Of a DNA stretch of 64,000 nucleotides, positions 50,508 to 58,944 are shown piece after piece. Below the pieces are notes generated by a model. The model saw nothing but the letters and a program-made list of their open reading frames with translations, had not been told where the DNA came from and ran no database searches. Each line of letters begins with the position of its first letter. Positions within the stretch are counted from its first letter, which is position 1. A program made the translations under genes and the position numbers. The DNA comes from Palsa-965 sp044448685. GTDB taxonomy: Bacteria; Bacteroidota; Bacteroidia; Palsa-965. The stretch is taken from contig JBIOHC010000003.1 of NCBI GenBank assembly GCA_044448685.1, forward strand, positions 62,001 to 126,000, in the 5' to 3' direction.

Positions 50508-51761
50508 ATGAGTTTTGTCTCCCGTCTTCTCTTTTCCAGCAAGTCCCGGGATGGTCAGGATATCATTGAGATGAACCGGGGGCTGGTCATACGCCAGTTC
50601 ACAATCATCACCCTTGTTTTTACGGTTGCCGGAGCGTTCAATCCCTTGTTTTTCCATGAGTACACTCCGGTTCTGGTATGCGCAGTACTTTGTATTCCAC
50701 TGATCATGAGCTGGTATTTGAATAAGCAAGGCAACCTTGATACTGCAGCAACCCTGGTTCTTATTGTTGTCAATCTTCAGATATTCTATTTTACTTCCTA
50801 TTTCGGGATGCAAAGCGGCATTTATGTTTTCTACTTTCCTTCTGCCATGTGCTCGGCCTTTCTTTTCAGCTGGAGCAGGAAGCGGGGCTTGTTGCTTGGT
50901 CATATAGGCCTGGTTTTTTTGCTATGTGCTTTGTTGCTGACCCCGGCACGTACTCTTTTTACCGGCAGGCCTATAAACGGACTTTCGCTCAGCCAGGTTC
51001 TTACTTTTGATCTTGTTATCTGTGTCTGCCTGCTTATTTACTTTATACAACTTGTAACCCGTACCAGCATATTGCGTCAGAAGGAACTGCTGCGGTATAT
51101 TGAAGAGCGTACAGAATCGGAAGCAAGCATCAGGGCTTCGCTGAAGGAAAAAGAAACACTGCTGGCCGAAGTCCACCACCGGGTAAAGAATAACCTGGCC
51201 GTGATTTCCGGATTGCTGAACCTGCAGATGCATTCGGCCAAGAATGATTATACACGCAATGTATTGCTCGACTGCAAAAGCAGGGTATCATCCATGGCTT
51301 TGGTACATGAAAAGCTATATAAAAGTCAAAGCCTGTCGGAAATAAATCTTCATAATTATCTTCCCGACCTTATCCGGGAAATACGTAATTCCTTCGAGGA
51401 TTATGATGAACAAATCAAGGTGAAGCTATCGGTTCCTGATGTGTTACTGACTGTATCGGAAGCCATACCCTGCGGGCTTATTTTGAACGAGCTTGTGACG
51501 AACTCATTCAAACATGCTTTCCCTGTAAAGAATAATGCCGAAATCGGGATTACCGTAAAACGGATCGGGAAGCAAGTGCATATTTTTGTTTCTGATAACG
51601 GCATAGGAATGCCGGAAAAGGTTGATCCTTTAAAGGCAGAAAGCCTGGGTCTGATCCTCATTCAGAGCCTAGCCGATCAGGTTGGAGGGGAATACGAATT
51701 CAAAAATACCTGTGGCACACACTTTTCTCTTATTTTTACACCCAAAGAATTACTTGTATGA
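50508..51761 (+). CDS. HisKA_2-type sensor histidine kinase
   Basis: This 417-residue membrane kinase has about six helices in residues 25-185 with no large periplasmic domain, then a short coiled linker (186-215), the dimerisation/acceptor motif EVHHRVKNNLAVISGLLNLQ (His at 223 or 224) and a HATPase domain with ELVTNSFKHAF (N box) and DNGIGMP (G1). HisKA_2 kinases often phosphorylate single-domain or LytTR-type regulators. No response regulator is next to it. Its last codon overlaps the enoyl-CoA hydratase start. Confidence 0.9.
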   Translation: MSFVSRLLFSSKSRDGQDIIEMNRGLVIRQFTIITLVFTVAGAFNPLFFHEYTPVLVCAVLCIPLIMSWYLNKQGNLDTAATLVLIVVNLQIFYFTSYFGMQSGIYVFYFPSAMCSAFLFSWSRKRGLLLGHIGLVFLLCALLLTPARTLFTGRPINGLSLSQVLTFDLVICVCLLIYFIQLVTRTSILRQKELLRYIEERTESEASIRASLKEKETLLAEVHHRVKNNLAVISGLLNLQMHSAKNDYTRNVLLDCKSRVSSMALVHEKLYKSQSLSEINLHNYLPDLIREIRNSFEDYDEQIKVKLSVPDVLLTVSEAIPCGLILNELVTNSFKHAFPVKNNAEIGITVKRIGKQVHIFVSDNGIGMPEKVDPLKAESLGLILIQSLADQVGGEYEFKNTCGTHFSLIFTPKELLV

Positions 51762-52561
51762 ACACCCTAACTGATCTGATGAAAACATTCGAAAATCTGA
51801 CTTATAATGTGGAGGCTGGAATCTGCACAATAACGATTAACCGGCCTGACAAACTGAATGCCCTGAACCGCCAAACCATTTCTGAATTAAGCAAAGCACA
51901 TCAGCAGGCCTTGCTGGATCAGGATGTATACGGAATTATTCTTACCGGGTCGGGCCCCAAAGCATTCGTTGCCGGAGCCGATATCAGTGAGTTTATTGAT
52001 CTGGATCCTGTACAGGGTATGAAGATGGCACAGGCTGGTCAGGATGTATTTAAATCTATTGAACTTTCAGCCAAGCCGGTCATCGCTGCTGTGAATGGTT
52101 TTGCACTGGGAGGAGGAAGTGAACTGGCCATGTCTTGTCAGGTACGCATTGCTTCAGACACTGCCCGGTTCGGACAGCCTGAAGTCAATTTGGGCCTTAT
52201 ACCCGGTTATGGTGGCACACAACGTCTGACCCAGTTTATAGGCCGGGGTAAAGCCCTTGAACTGCTCCTTACAGCTGATATGATTGGAGCTGCCGAAGCT
52301 TTACAGCTCGGACTGGTAAATTATGTCACCACGGCGGATGCGCTGATTCCTAAATGTGTGGAACTGCTCGGCAAAATGAAAACCAAATCACCCCTTGCTC
52401 TTGCAGGTGTGATCCGTTCGGTAAACGCCTATTATGATAAAGGTCAGGATGGATTCCGGAAAGAGGTCGAAGAATTCGGAAAATGTTTTTCTACTGAAGA
52501 TTTCCGGGAAGGAACGAATGCTTTTTTGGAGAAAAGGAAGGCTTCCTTTAAAGGGAAATAG
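51758..52561 (+). CDS. Enoyl-CoA hydratase/isomerase family protein
   Basis: This 267-residue crotonase-fold protein acts on acyl-CoA thioesters. NRPDKLNALN begins the fold, FVAGADISEF forms the oxyanion segment, GFALGGGSELAMSC carries one catalytic Glu and FGQPEVNLGLIPGYGGTQRL the other. Both Glu are present, so hydratase activity is likely. The start overlaps the kinase stop (ATGA); a Met eight residues in (51779) is a plausible alternative start. No other fatty-acid oxidation gene lies nearby. Confidence 0.93.
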   Translation: MNTLTDLMKTFENLTYNVEAGICTITINRPDKLNALNRQTISELSKAHQQALLDQDVYGIILTGSGPKAFVAGADISEFIDLDPVQGMKMAQAGQDVFKSIELSAKPVIAAVNGFALGGGSELAMSCQVRIASDTARFGQPEVNLGLIPGYGGTQRLTQFIGRGKALELLLTADMIGAAEALQLGLVNYVTTADALIPKCVELLGKMKTKSPLALAGVIRSVNAYYDKGQDGFRKEVEEFGKCFSTEDFREGTNAFLEKRKASFKGK

Positions 52562-52629
52562 ACATAAGAGGCAAGACACAAGACTACATTCAAACGATCC
52601 TCTGTCTTGTGTCTTGATTCTAGTGTCTA
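52559..52629. repeat. Inverted repeat joining two converging stop codons
   Basis: CAAGACACAAGAC (52572-52584) and GTCTTGTGTCTTG (52604-52616) pair perfectly over 13 bases, with a 19-base loop. Outer arms TAGACA (52559-52564) and TGTCTA (52624-52629) include the TAG stop codons of the two converging genes. It could terminate both transcripts, though no long T-run follows; it resembles dispersed AAGACACAAGAC palindromes. Confidence 0.6.
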
Positions 52630-53118
52630 TTTACCTGTCTTAATATAAGAGTCCTCATCTTTCTCATAGAAGAAGCTCAGCCCCTTGTATTGAGTGATAA
52701 ATTTCCGAAGATCGGCTGATGTCGTGAATTTTTCATCAATATTCTGGGTTACGGACTGAAGCTTGCACATATTATCACCTCCGCTCATATCTATACGGTA
52801 GAGGTAGTATGTTTTAGGGTTTGCTTTTTCTTCATAGATATTGAAGAATTTATCTCCTGCTACATCGGAAACAAATCCCATATACACTGTTTTTTCACCG
52901 GACGAGACGGTCGTCTTTTCAATTTTATAATTGAATTCGTCGGTCTTGCTTACCAGGTATGAATAGTCTGTTGAGCTTCGCTGCTCCCATTTGCCCACCA
53001 GTGCAGGCATCACTTTCACCGTTGGTTTTTCATCAATGGCGATTTCGGTTCCGTAAGGACAGCCCATGAACAACATGGATACAGCCAGTACCAGCCCGAG
53101 TTGTTTTAATTTTTTCAT
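52627..53118 (-). CDS. Lipoprotein of unknown function
   Basis: Starting at the ATG at 53118 (MKKLKQLGLVLAVSMLFMGC), this is a 163-residue protein with a lipobox at Cys20. A longer upstream frame adds no plausible signal. The mature part, with PALVGKWEQRSSTDYSYLVSKTD, reads as a small beta-barrel of calycin type; no catalytic residues. It converges on the enoyl-CoA hydratase gene across an inverted repeat. Role unknown. Confidence 0.78.
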   Translation of the reverse strand: MKKLKQLGLVLAVSMLFMGCPYGTEIAIDEKPTVKVMPALVGKWEQRSSTDYSYLVSKTDEFNYKIEKTTVSSGEKTVYMGFVSDVAGDKFFNIYEEKANPKTYYLYRIDMSGGDNMCKLQSVTQNIDEKFTTSADLRKFITQYKGLSFFYEKDEDSYIKTGK

Positions 53119-53193
53119 TCTGTAAGGGGTTTTTGGTTGGATGAACAAATGTATTTATTATTTGAAGCACCCTTGTTAAACGAGGAATAAAAA

Positions 53194-53221
53194 TTGTGTT
53201 GTTGATGATTTTGTACCTTCG
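53194..53221 (+). promoter_or_regulatory. Flippase operon promoter
   Basis: TTG (53194-53196) and TACCTTCG (53214-53221) are 17 bases apart. The second has one mismatch to TAnnTTTG. It ends 20 bases before the TTG start of the flippase gene. Confidence 0.45.
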
Positions 53222-53241
53222 CAGCAAACCTGCTTGATAGC

Positions 53242-54741
53242 TTGGCAAACCTGCATAGAAAACTGGCTGGTCAGACGGCTGTATACGGATTCAGCACGAT
53301 TTTTGGCCGCCTGTTAAACTATTTACTTATTCCTCTTTATACCCGGATGTTTCTGCCGGCCGAACTGGGCGTTTTTGTTGAATTCTATGCCTATGTCTCC
53401 TTCCTGGTCATCATTCTTACCTATGGAATGGAAACAGCCTTTTTCAATTTCAGTGCAAAGGAAGAAAATACAGATACTGTATACAGTACTGCCTTGCTGT
53501 CGCTGCTTGTTTCCACCTGCCTGTTCCTGCTTCCGGTATTCTTTTTTACCGGCTCCCTTTCATCTGTTCTCCGTCATCCCGATCATCCTGAATATATAAC
53601 CTGGATAGGCCTTATCATTGCTCTGGATGCTTTCACATCCATCCCTTTTGCCCGGCTCAGGCATCAGAACAGGGCTATGAAATTTGCATCTATCAAAATG
53701 ATCAACATAGGAGCCAATATAGGATTCAATCTCTTTTTTATTGCCCTTTGCAAACCGGCCTATGAAAACCCCGACTCCTGGTTTCATACCATGGCACTTC
53801 AGGTTTACAGACCTGAAATCGGGGTCGGTTATATTTTTATTTCCAACCTCGTTGCCAGTCTGGTAGCCCTGCTGCTGCTCATGCCCGAAATGTTCCGTAT
53901 CCGTATGCATTTTGATCCTGTGTTGTGGAAAAAAATGATGCGCTATGCGCTTCCTTTGCTTATTGCCGGACTGGCAGGAATGACAAATGAAACGGGCGAC
54001 AGGATATTGCTTAAATACCTTTTACCGGCCGATATCTCCGATGCTCAGGTGGGTATTTACGGAAACTGTTACCGTATTTCCATCATCATGACCATTTTTA
54101 TCCAGACTTTCCGGTATGCTGCCGAACCTTTTTTCTTCTCCCAGGCCAAAGAATCCAATTCAAGCCAGGTTTATGCCGATGTGATGAAATATTTTGTCAT
54201 CATCTGCTCTCTCATCTTTCTGGGCACCATGCTGAATATGTCATGGATACAGGCATTTGTCGGTCCCCGCTTCCGTTCCGGATTGGGTGTTGTTCCTATC
54301 CTGTTACTTGCCAATCTGTGTCTGGGTATATTTTTTAATCTCAGTATCTGGTACAAACTGAGTGGCCAGACCCGTTTCGGTGCCTATCTGACCATTTACG
54401 GAGCCATTGTCACGTTGGTCCTGAATTTTCTCTGGATTCCCTCCAAAGGAACTTTCGGAGGGTATATGGGCTCAGCCTGGGCTACCCTGATTTGTTATGC
54501 CAGCATGATGATCCTCTCGTATATCATAGGGCAACGGAAATACCCTATTGGGTATGACCTTGCTCGTATTTTGGGATACCTTTTTATATCCTTAACTTTG
54601 TATGCTTTGGGGCGATTTATACATACCGGACATGGTATGGTTGACCTGCTCCTAAAAAACGCATTGCTTCTGGTCTTTCTTTCCCTCATCTATGTTATGG
54701 AAAAGGAGAATCTTAAAGCCATTATTTCCCGTAAGTCATGA
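53242..54741 (+). CDS. Polysaccharide flippase (Wzx/MATE-like)
   Basis: This 499-residue protein with about 13-14 membrane helices fits the polysaccharide biosynthesis (MOP) family, which flips lipid-linked sugars across the inner membrane. The start reads KLAGQTAVYGFSTIFGRLLNYLLIPLYTRMF, and the later YALPLLIAGLAG and GDRILLKYLL segments are typical. It begins with TTG: no ATG lies between the promoter and the conserved N-terminus. Its stop overlaps the dut start (ATGA). Confidence 0.9.
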   Translation: MANLHRKLAGQTAVYGFSTIFGRLLNYLLIPLYTRMFLPAELGVFVEFYAYVSFLVIILTYGMETAFFNFSAKEENTDTVYSTALLSLLVSTCLFLLPVFFFTGSLSSVLRHPDHPEYITWIGLIIALDAFTSIPFARLRHQNRAMKFASIKMINIGANIGFNLFFIALCKPAYENPDSWFHTMALQVYRPEIGVGYIFISNLVASLVALLLLMPEMFRIRMHFDPVLWKKMMRYALPLLIAGLAGMTNETGDRILLKYLLPADISDAQVGIYGNCYRISIIMTIFIQTFRYAAEPFFFSQAKESNSSQVYADVMKYFVIICSLIFLGTMLNMSWIQAFVGPRFRSGLGVVPILLLANLCLGIFFNLSIWYKLSGQTRFGAYLTIYGAIVTLVLNFLWIPSKGTFGGYMGSAWATLICYASMMILSYIIGQRKYPIGYDLARILGYLFISLTLYALGRFIHTGHGMVDLLLKNALLLVFLSLIYVMEKENLKAIISRKS

Positions 54742-55172
54742 AAATAAGGATTATCAATCAGTCGGGTTATCCGCTGCCGGCATACGCTACGGCAGGTGCG
54801 GCGGGAATAGATTTGCGTGCACAGCTGACAGAAGATCTGCTGCTCGGCCCCCTACAGCGCTATGCGGTACCTACAGGACTGTTCATGGAAATACCAATAG
54901 GGTTTGAAGCTCAGATAAGGCCACGCAGCGGACTGGCTTTTAAACACGGTATCACCGTTCTTAATTCGCCGGGTACTATTGATGCTGATTACAGGGGTGA
55001 AATTAAGGTGATATTGGTGAACCTTTCTAATGATGCCTATACTATCGTGAAAGGGGAGCGTATTGCACAGCTGGTCATCGCAAAACATGAGCATGCTGAA
55101 TGGGATCAGGTTGAAATATTGGATGAAACAGATCGTGGCTCAGGAGGATTCGGGCACAGTGGAAAAATGTAA
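54738..55172 (+). CDS. dut: dUTP diphosphatase
   Basis: This 144-residue trimeric dUTPase keeps uracil out of DNA and supplies dUMP. The five motifs are AGAAGIDLRA, RPRSGLAFKHG, GTIDADYRGEIKV, GERIAQLVI and RGSGGFGHSG. Length is normal. It overlaps the flippase gene by four bases and is followed by a sugar nucleotidyltransferase gene after 37 bases. Confidence 0.98.
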   Translation: MKIRIINQSGYPLPAYATAGAAGIDLRAQLTEDLLLGPLQRYAVPTGLFMEIPIGFEAQIRPRSGLAFKHGITVLNSPGTIDADYRGEIKVILVNLSNDAYTIVKGERIAQLVIAKHEHAEWDQVEILDETDRGSGGFGHSGKM

Positions 55173-55209
55173 TTTTTCAGTAAAATAAGAACCAACATTA
55201 TTCTGATTT

Positions 55210-56223
55210 ATGAAGATTATTGTACCCATGGCTGGAATGGGAAAAAGGATGCGTCCTCACACACTGACAATTCCCAAACCCCTCATCCCTGTTGCCGGAA
55301 AACCGATTGTTCAGCGCCTTGTTGAAGATATCGCAAAAGTATGCCAGGAGCCTGTTGAAGAAGTTGCCTTTATCATAGGTCCCGCCTTTGGCAAGGAAGT
55401 GGAAGCAAGTCTGAAAGCTGTAGCTGAAAAGCTGGGTGCCAAAAGCAGTATCTATTACCAGGAGGAAGCCCTTGGAACAGCTCATGCAATTTATTGTGCC
55501 CAGGCATCCTTATCCGGTAAAGTTGTCGTTGCTTTTGCCGATACTTTGTTCAAGGCCGACTTCAAGCTTGATTCGGGACAGGAAGGCATTATCTGGGTTC
55601 AGAAAATTGAAGACCCGCGTGCATTCGGCGTTGTTAAAGTGAACAAAGGCAATATCATTACGGATTTTGTTGAAAAGCCTGAAACATTTGTTTCTGACCT
55701 GGCAATAATCGGAATTTATTATTTCCATGACGGAGACAACCTGCGTAAAGAAATCAAATACCTGCTTGATAACAATATTCGTGATAAAGGGGAATACCAG
55801 CTTACCAATGCCCTTGAGAACATGAAGAACAAAGGGCTTCGGTTTTCGCCCGGCAAGGTGAGTGAATGGCTGGATTGTGGTAATAAAAATGCAACGGTGT
55901 ATACCAACCAGCGTGTACTGGAGTTTGTTAAAGATCAGGAACTGCTTGTTGCAAAGAGTGTGAAACAAACAGACAGCCGGATCATTCCTCCCTGTTATCT
56001 GGGCGAAAATGTGGTGCTGCTCAATTCCACCATTGGCCCCCATGTCAGTATCGGCGCCAATACAACTGTTGAAAACTCCGTTATTAAGAACAGTATTATT
56101 CAGGAAAACACAAAGATTTATCAGAGTAATATTGTGAATTCGATGGTAGGAAGCCATGCTGAACTAAGCGGGCTTGATGCCGAGCTGAGTGTCGGCGATT
56201 ATAATGCTATTCACAACAAATGA
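55210..56223 (+). CDS. Sugar-1-phosphate nucleotidyltransferase
   Basis: This 337-residue protein has an NTP-transferase domain (VPMAGMGKRMRPHTLTIPKPLIPVAGKPI) followed by a C-terminal left-handed beta-helix of hexapeptide repeats (VVLLNSTIGPHVSIGANTTVENSVIKNSIIQ). This fits glucose-1-phosphate thymidylyl- or uridylyltransferase-like enzymes making NDP-sugars for glycans. The sugar cannot be told from sequence. Its stop overlaps the next ATG, and the neighbouring flippase fits a glycan role. Confidence 0.9.
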   Translation: MKIIVPMAGMGKRMRPHTLTIPKPLIPVAGKPIVQRLVEDIAKVCQEPVEEVAFIIGPAFGKEVEASLKAVAEKLGAKSSIYYQEEALGTAHAIYCAQASLSGKVVVAFADTLFKADFKLDSGQEGIIWVQKIEDPRAFGVVKVNKGNIITDFVEKPETFVSDLAIIGIYYFHDGDNLRKEIKYLLDNNIRDKGEYQLTNALENMKNKGLRFSPGKVSEWLDCGNKNATVYTNQRVLEFVKDQELLVAKSVKQTDSRIIPPCYLGENVVLLNSTIGPHVSIGANTTVENSVIKNSIIQENTKIYQSNIVNSMVGSHAELSGLDAELSVGDYNAIHNK

Positions 56224-58010
56224 TGCCTATTCGTGCCCGTCATTGTTTTCTTCTTTCCGCTGTTTTCTCTGTTTTGCTGCTTCATTCCTGCAAACTTCGG
56301 GAACATACACATCCCGGTCCGGGTACAGTATCTGGTCCGGCAGAGGGCAGTGTGGAAGAACTGAAAAGAAGATTCGGAGACGCCTGCAAGGAAAAAATCA
56401 AGGGAAATATAGAGCTGGCGGCAACCGGATTCAATGACTGCATTCATCTGGATCCGAACAATGCCGCTTCGCATTATGAACTTGCCGGAATTTATAACCA
56501 GCAGGAACGTAACGACCTGGCCCTGACTCATGCCAAAACCGCTGCAAGCCTGGATCCGAAAAATGAGTGGTATCTCTACCTCTATGCCCAGATTCTTCAG
56601 GAAACCCATAAACCGGCCGAAGCTGCCGAAGCATTCCATAAGCTGATGACTCTGAATCCCGACAAACCTGAATACTATTATGGTTATTCGGATGCCCTGC
56701 TGTATGACGGAAAATACAAAGAAGCAATACGGGTGTATGAGGAGATAGAACAAAAACACGGAGCCTCGGAAGAAACAACACTTCAAAAGGCTAAAGTATA
56801 TGACCGTATAGGCGAAACAGATAAAGCAGAATCCGAAATACATAAGCTGATAACCAAAGACCCTGCTGAAACCAAATACTATGTGTTTCTTTCCCAGCTT
56901 TTTCTGGATAAGGCTTCCGCTTTCAAAGCCAAAGGGAATACGGAAAAGGAACAGGAGATGACAGAGAAGGCTCATTCCCTTTATAAAGACCTGTTGAAAG
57001 CAGATCCCGGAAACCCCTACGCATTGCTTTCTCTGGCCGAATATTACCTTGGCAAGGAAAAACATGACAGTGCCTTTGTAGAATATAAATCGGCACTGGA
57101 AAATCCCGATCTCGATATTGACAGTAAAGTTAAAGTGGCTCTTAAATATTTTTATGAGTCGGAAAAAGATGAAAAACTCAAACAGGAATGCGAAGAGTTG
57201 TGCCGTATTCTGATAAGTATCCATCCTAAAGAAGCGAAGGCTCATGCTGTTTATGGCGATTTCCTTTACAGGGAAAAACGAAAGGATGAAGCCAGAAAGG
57301 AATACAGAAAAGCCGTAGACCTTGACAAAAGCAAATATGTGATATGGAACCAGCTCCTGGTCATTGATTCGGAACTCAATGATTATGCTGATATGCTGAC
57401 CGACAGCAAGGAAAGCACAGAGCTCTTCCCCAGTATGCCGATTCCTTATTTCTTTTACGGACTGGCCCTTCTGCAGAACAGGAAATACGATGAGGCCATT
57501 GATGCTTTTAACGGTGGAGTGATTTATGTGCTCGATAACAAACCTCTGGAAAGCCAGTTCTATGCAAATCTGGGTGATGCTTACCATAAAATAAAAACCT
57601 ACAAAAAATCGGACGATGCATATGACAAGGCACTGGCCCTTGACCCCGACAATGCTTATGTGCTGAACAATTATGCCTACTATCTGAGTCTGAGAAATGA
57701 AAATCTCGAAAAGGCTGAAAAGATGTCCAAACACTCGAACGACCTGGATACCAAGAATGCCAACTTCCAGGATACCTATGCCTGGATTCTGTACCGCCAG
57801 GCTAAATATGATCAGGCCCTGGAATGGCAGAATAAAGCCCTTGGAGCCACTTCAGACCCAAGCGCTGTCATGCTGGAACATTACGGAGATATGTTGTTCC
57901 ACCTGAATCGCCCGGAAGATGCCCTGAGCTACTGGCTGAAAGCAAAAACAAAAGGCGGGGGATCAGAATTCCTGGAGAAAAAAATTGCTGATAAAAAGCT
58001 GTATGAATAA
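56220..58010 (+). CDS. TPR-repeat lipoprotein
   Basis: This 596-residue protein has a lipoprotein signal (FSVLLLHSCKLREH; Cys24) and at least ten tetratricopeptide repeats (for example AASHYELAGIYNQQERNDLALTHAK and AYVLNNYAYYLSLRNENLEKAEKMSK). It is probably an envelope scaffold for outer-membrane or peptidoglycan assembly. It starts on the last bases of the nucleotidyltransferase gene (ATGA) and overlaps the DUF4292 gene by eight bases. Confidence 0.9.
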   Translation: MMPIRARHCFLLSAVFSVLLLHSCKLREHTHPGPGTVSGPAEGSVEELKRRFGDACKEKIKGNIELAATGFNDCIHLDPNNAASHYELAGIYNQQERNDLALTHAKTAASLDPKNEWYLYLYAQILQETHKPAEAAEAFHKLMTLNPDKPEYYYGYSDALLYDGKYKEAIRVYEEIEQKHGASEETTLQKAKVYDRIGETDKAESEIHKLITKDPAETKYYVFLSQLFLDKASAFKAKGNTEKEQEMTEKAHSLYKDLLKADPGNPYALLSLAEYYLGKEKHDSAFVEYKSALENPDLDIDSKVKVALKYFYESEKDEKLKQECEELCRILISIHPKEAKAHAVYGDFLYREKRKDEARKEYRKAVDLDKSKYVIWNQLLVIDSELNDYADMLTDSKESTELFPSMPIPYFFYGLALLQNRKYDEAIDAFNGGVIYVLDNKPLESQFYANLGDAYHKIKTYKKSDDAYDKALALDPDNAYVLNNYAYYLSLRNENLEKAEKMSKHSNDLDTKNANFQDTYAWILYRQAKYDQALEWQNKALGATSDPSAVMLEHYGDMLFHLNRPEDALSYWLKAKTKGGGSEFLEKKIADKKLYE

Positions 58011-58944
58011 CTCCACCTTCGCTAAAGCTACGGTGGACAAGCCTGCCCTCTTCGGTATCCGAAGCCTTGGCATAGGATATCTACTACTGATTGTTTTATT
58101 GTCGGCTTGTCATACCGGAAAGAAAATAACAAAACTTAAAGCCGGAACGGAACTCTTTCTGGCCGGTGATTGCCGGAATACAAAGGCTCTGCTGGACAGC
58201 ATGAAGAAGCATCAGTTTCATTTCGAGACCCTTTCATCCAAACTGGATTGCGAAGCCCGTGGAGACAGCATGAAAGGAAATTTTGAGGTGACCTTACGGA
58301 TCAAACGTGACAGCGTCCTATGGATGAATGTCAGCGCCCTTGGAGGACTTGTTAAGGTTGCCCGAATTGTCATTACCCAGGATTCTGTGTTTATGGTTAA
58401 TTATATGGACAAACGGAATGATACCGTAGGCTCCTATTTTAGAGGTGATTATAGTTATATCAATAAGATGTTACAGAGCGATTTCGACTTTGAAATGGTT
58501 CAGAGTATACTAATCGGCAATCCGGTTACGTTTTATGAAGAGAATGAGAAGCTCCGCTCTTATGGAGAAGACGGAAAATGTGTGCTGAGTACTATCCGCA
58601 AACGCAAACTCAAAAAGGTGGTGAACCGTAACAGGGAACTGACCAAGACCGACTCGGCCCAGACAATCTGGCTCGACCCTCAGACACAAAAGATTGCTCA
58701 CCTCCTTTTCAACGATTTCAACAGCCGGCGCAGCTTTGATGTCAGCTACAGTGATTTCTATACCGCTTCAAACGGGTTGCTGGTAGCCGGGAAAGTCCGG
58801 TTTCAGATACGCACCCCGGAAAAAAACCTTATGCTGGAAATGGGATACAGAAAAGTGAACCTGAACAAATCGCTTGAATTTCCGTTTAACATACCCGAAG
58901 GTTATAAACGCATCTTTATCCGGGATCCGAATGGGCAACATTAA
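58003..58944 (+). CDS. DUF4292 lipoprotein
   Basis: Starting at the ATG at 58003, this is a 313-residue DUF4292 protein. The family is common in Bacteroidota beside TPR and M23 genes, and some members resemble LolA/LolB lipoprotein carriers. Core segments are GNFEVTLRIKRDSVLWMNVSALGG, ARIVITQDSVFMVNYM and LLNDFNSRRSFDVSYSDF-like. The lipobox is LLSACHTGK (Cys36). The N-terminus is odd: about 24 residues (NSTFAKATVDKPALFG) precede the hydrophobic core, encoded by a palindromic repeat. A GTG at codon 11 could be the real start. Confidence 0.85.
   Translation: MNNSTFAKATVDKPALFGIRSLGIGYLLLIVLLSACHTGKKITKLKAGTELFLAGDCRNTKALLDSMKKHQFHFETLSSKLDCEARGDSMKGNFEVTLRIKRDSVLWMNVSALGGLVKVARIVITQDSVFMVNYMDKRNDTVGSYFRGDYSYINKMLQSDFDFEMVQSILIGNPVTFYEENEKLRSYGEDGKCVLSTIRKRKLKKVVNRNRELTKTDSAQTIWLDPQTQKIAHLLFNDFNSRRSFDVSYSDFYTASNGLLVAGKVRFQIRTPEKNLMLEMGYRKVNLNKSLEFPFNIPEGYKRIFIRDPNGQH
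58013..58036. repeat. Palindromic repeat inside the DUF4292 signal region
   Basis: CCACC (58013-58017) and GGTGG (58032-58036) bracket GCTAAAGC. The 24-base imperfect palindrome is read as STFAKATVD at the protein start. The word FAKATVDKP resembles a dispersed coding repeat, but only this copy is in the window. Confidence 0.45.

Noticed and set aside
56211..57734. 507-residue open frame on the minus strand opposite the TPR lipoprotein gene
   Set aside because: It exactly mirrors the codon phase of a well-supported TPR gene; the translation is Phe/Ile/Cys-rich and matches no fold. A shadow frame.
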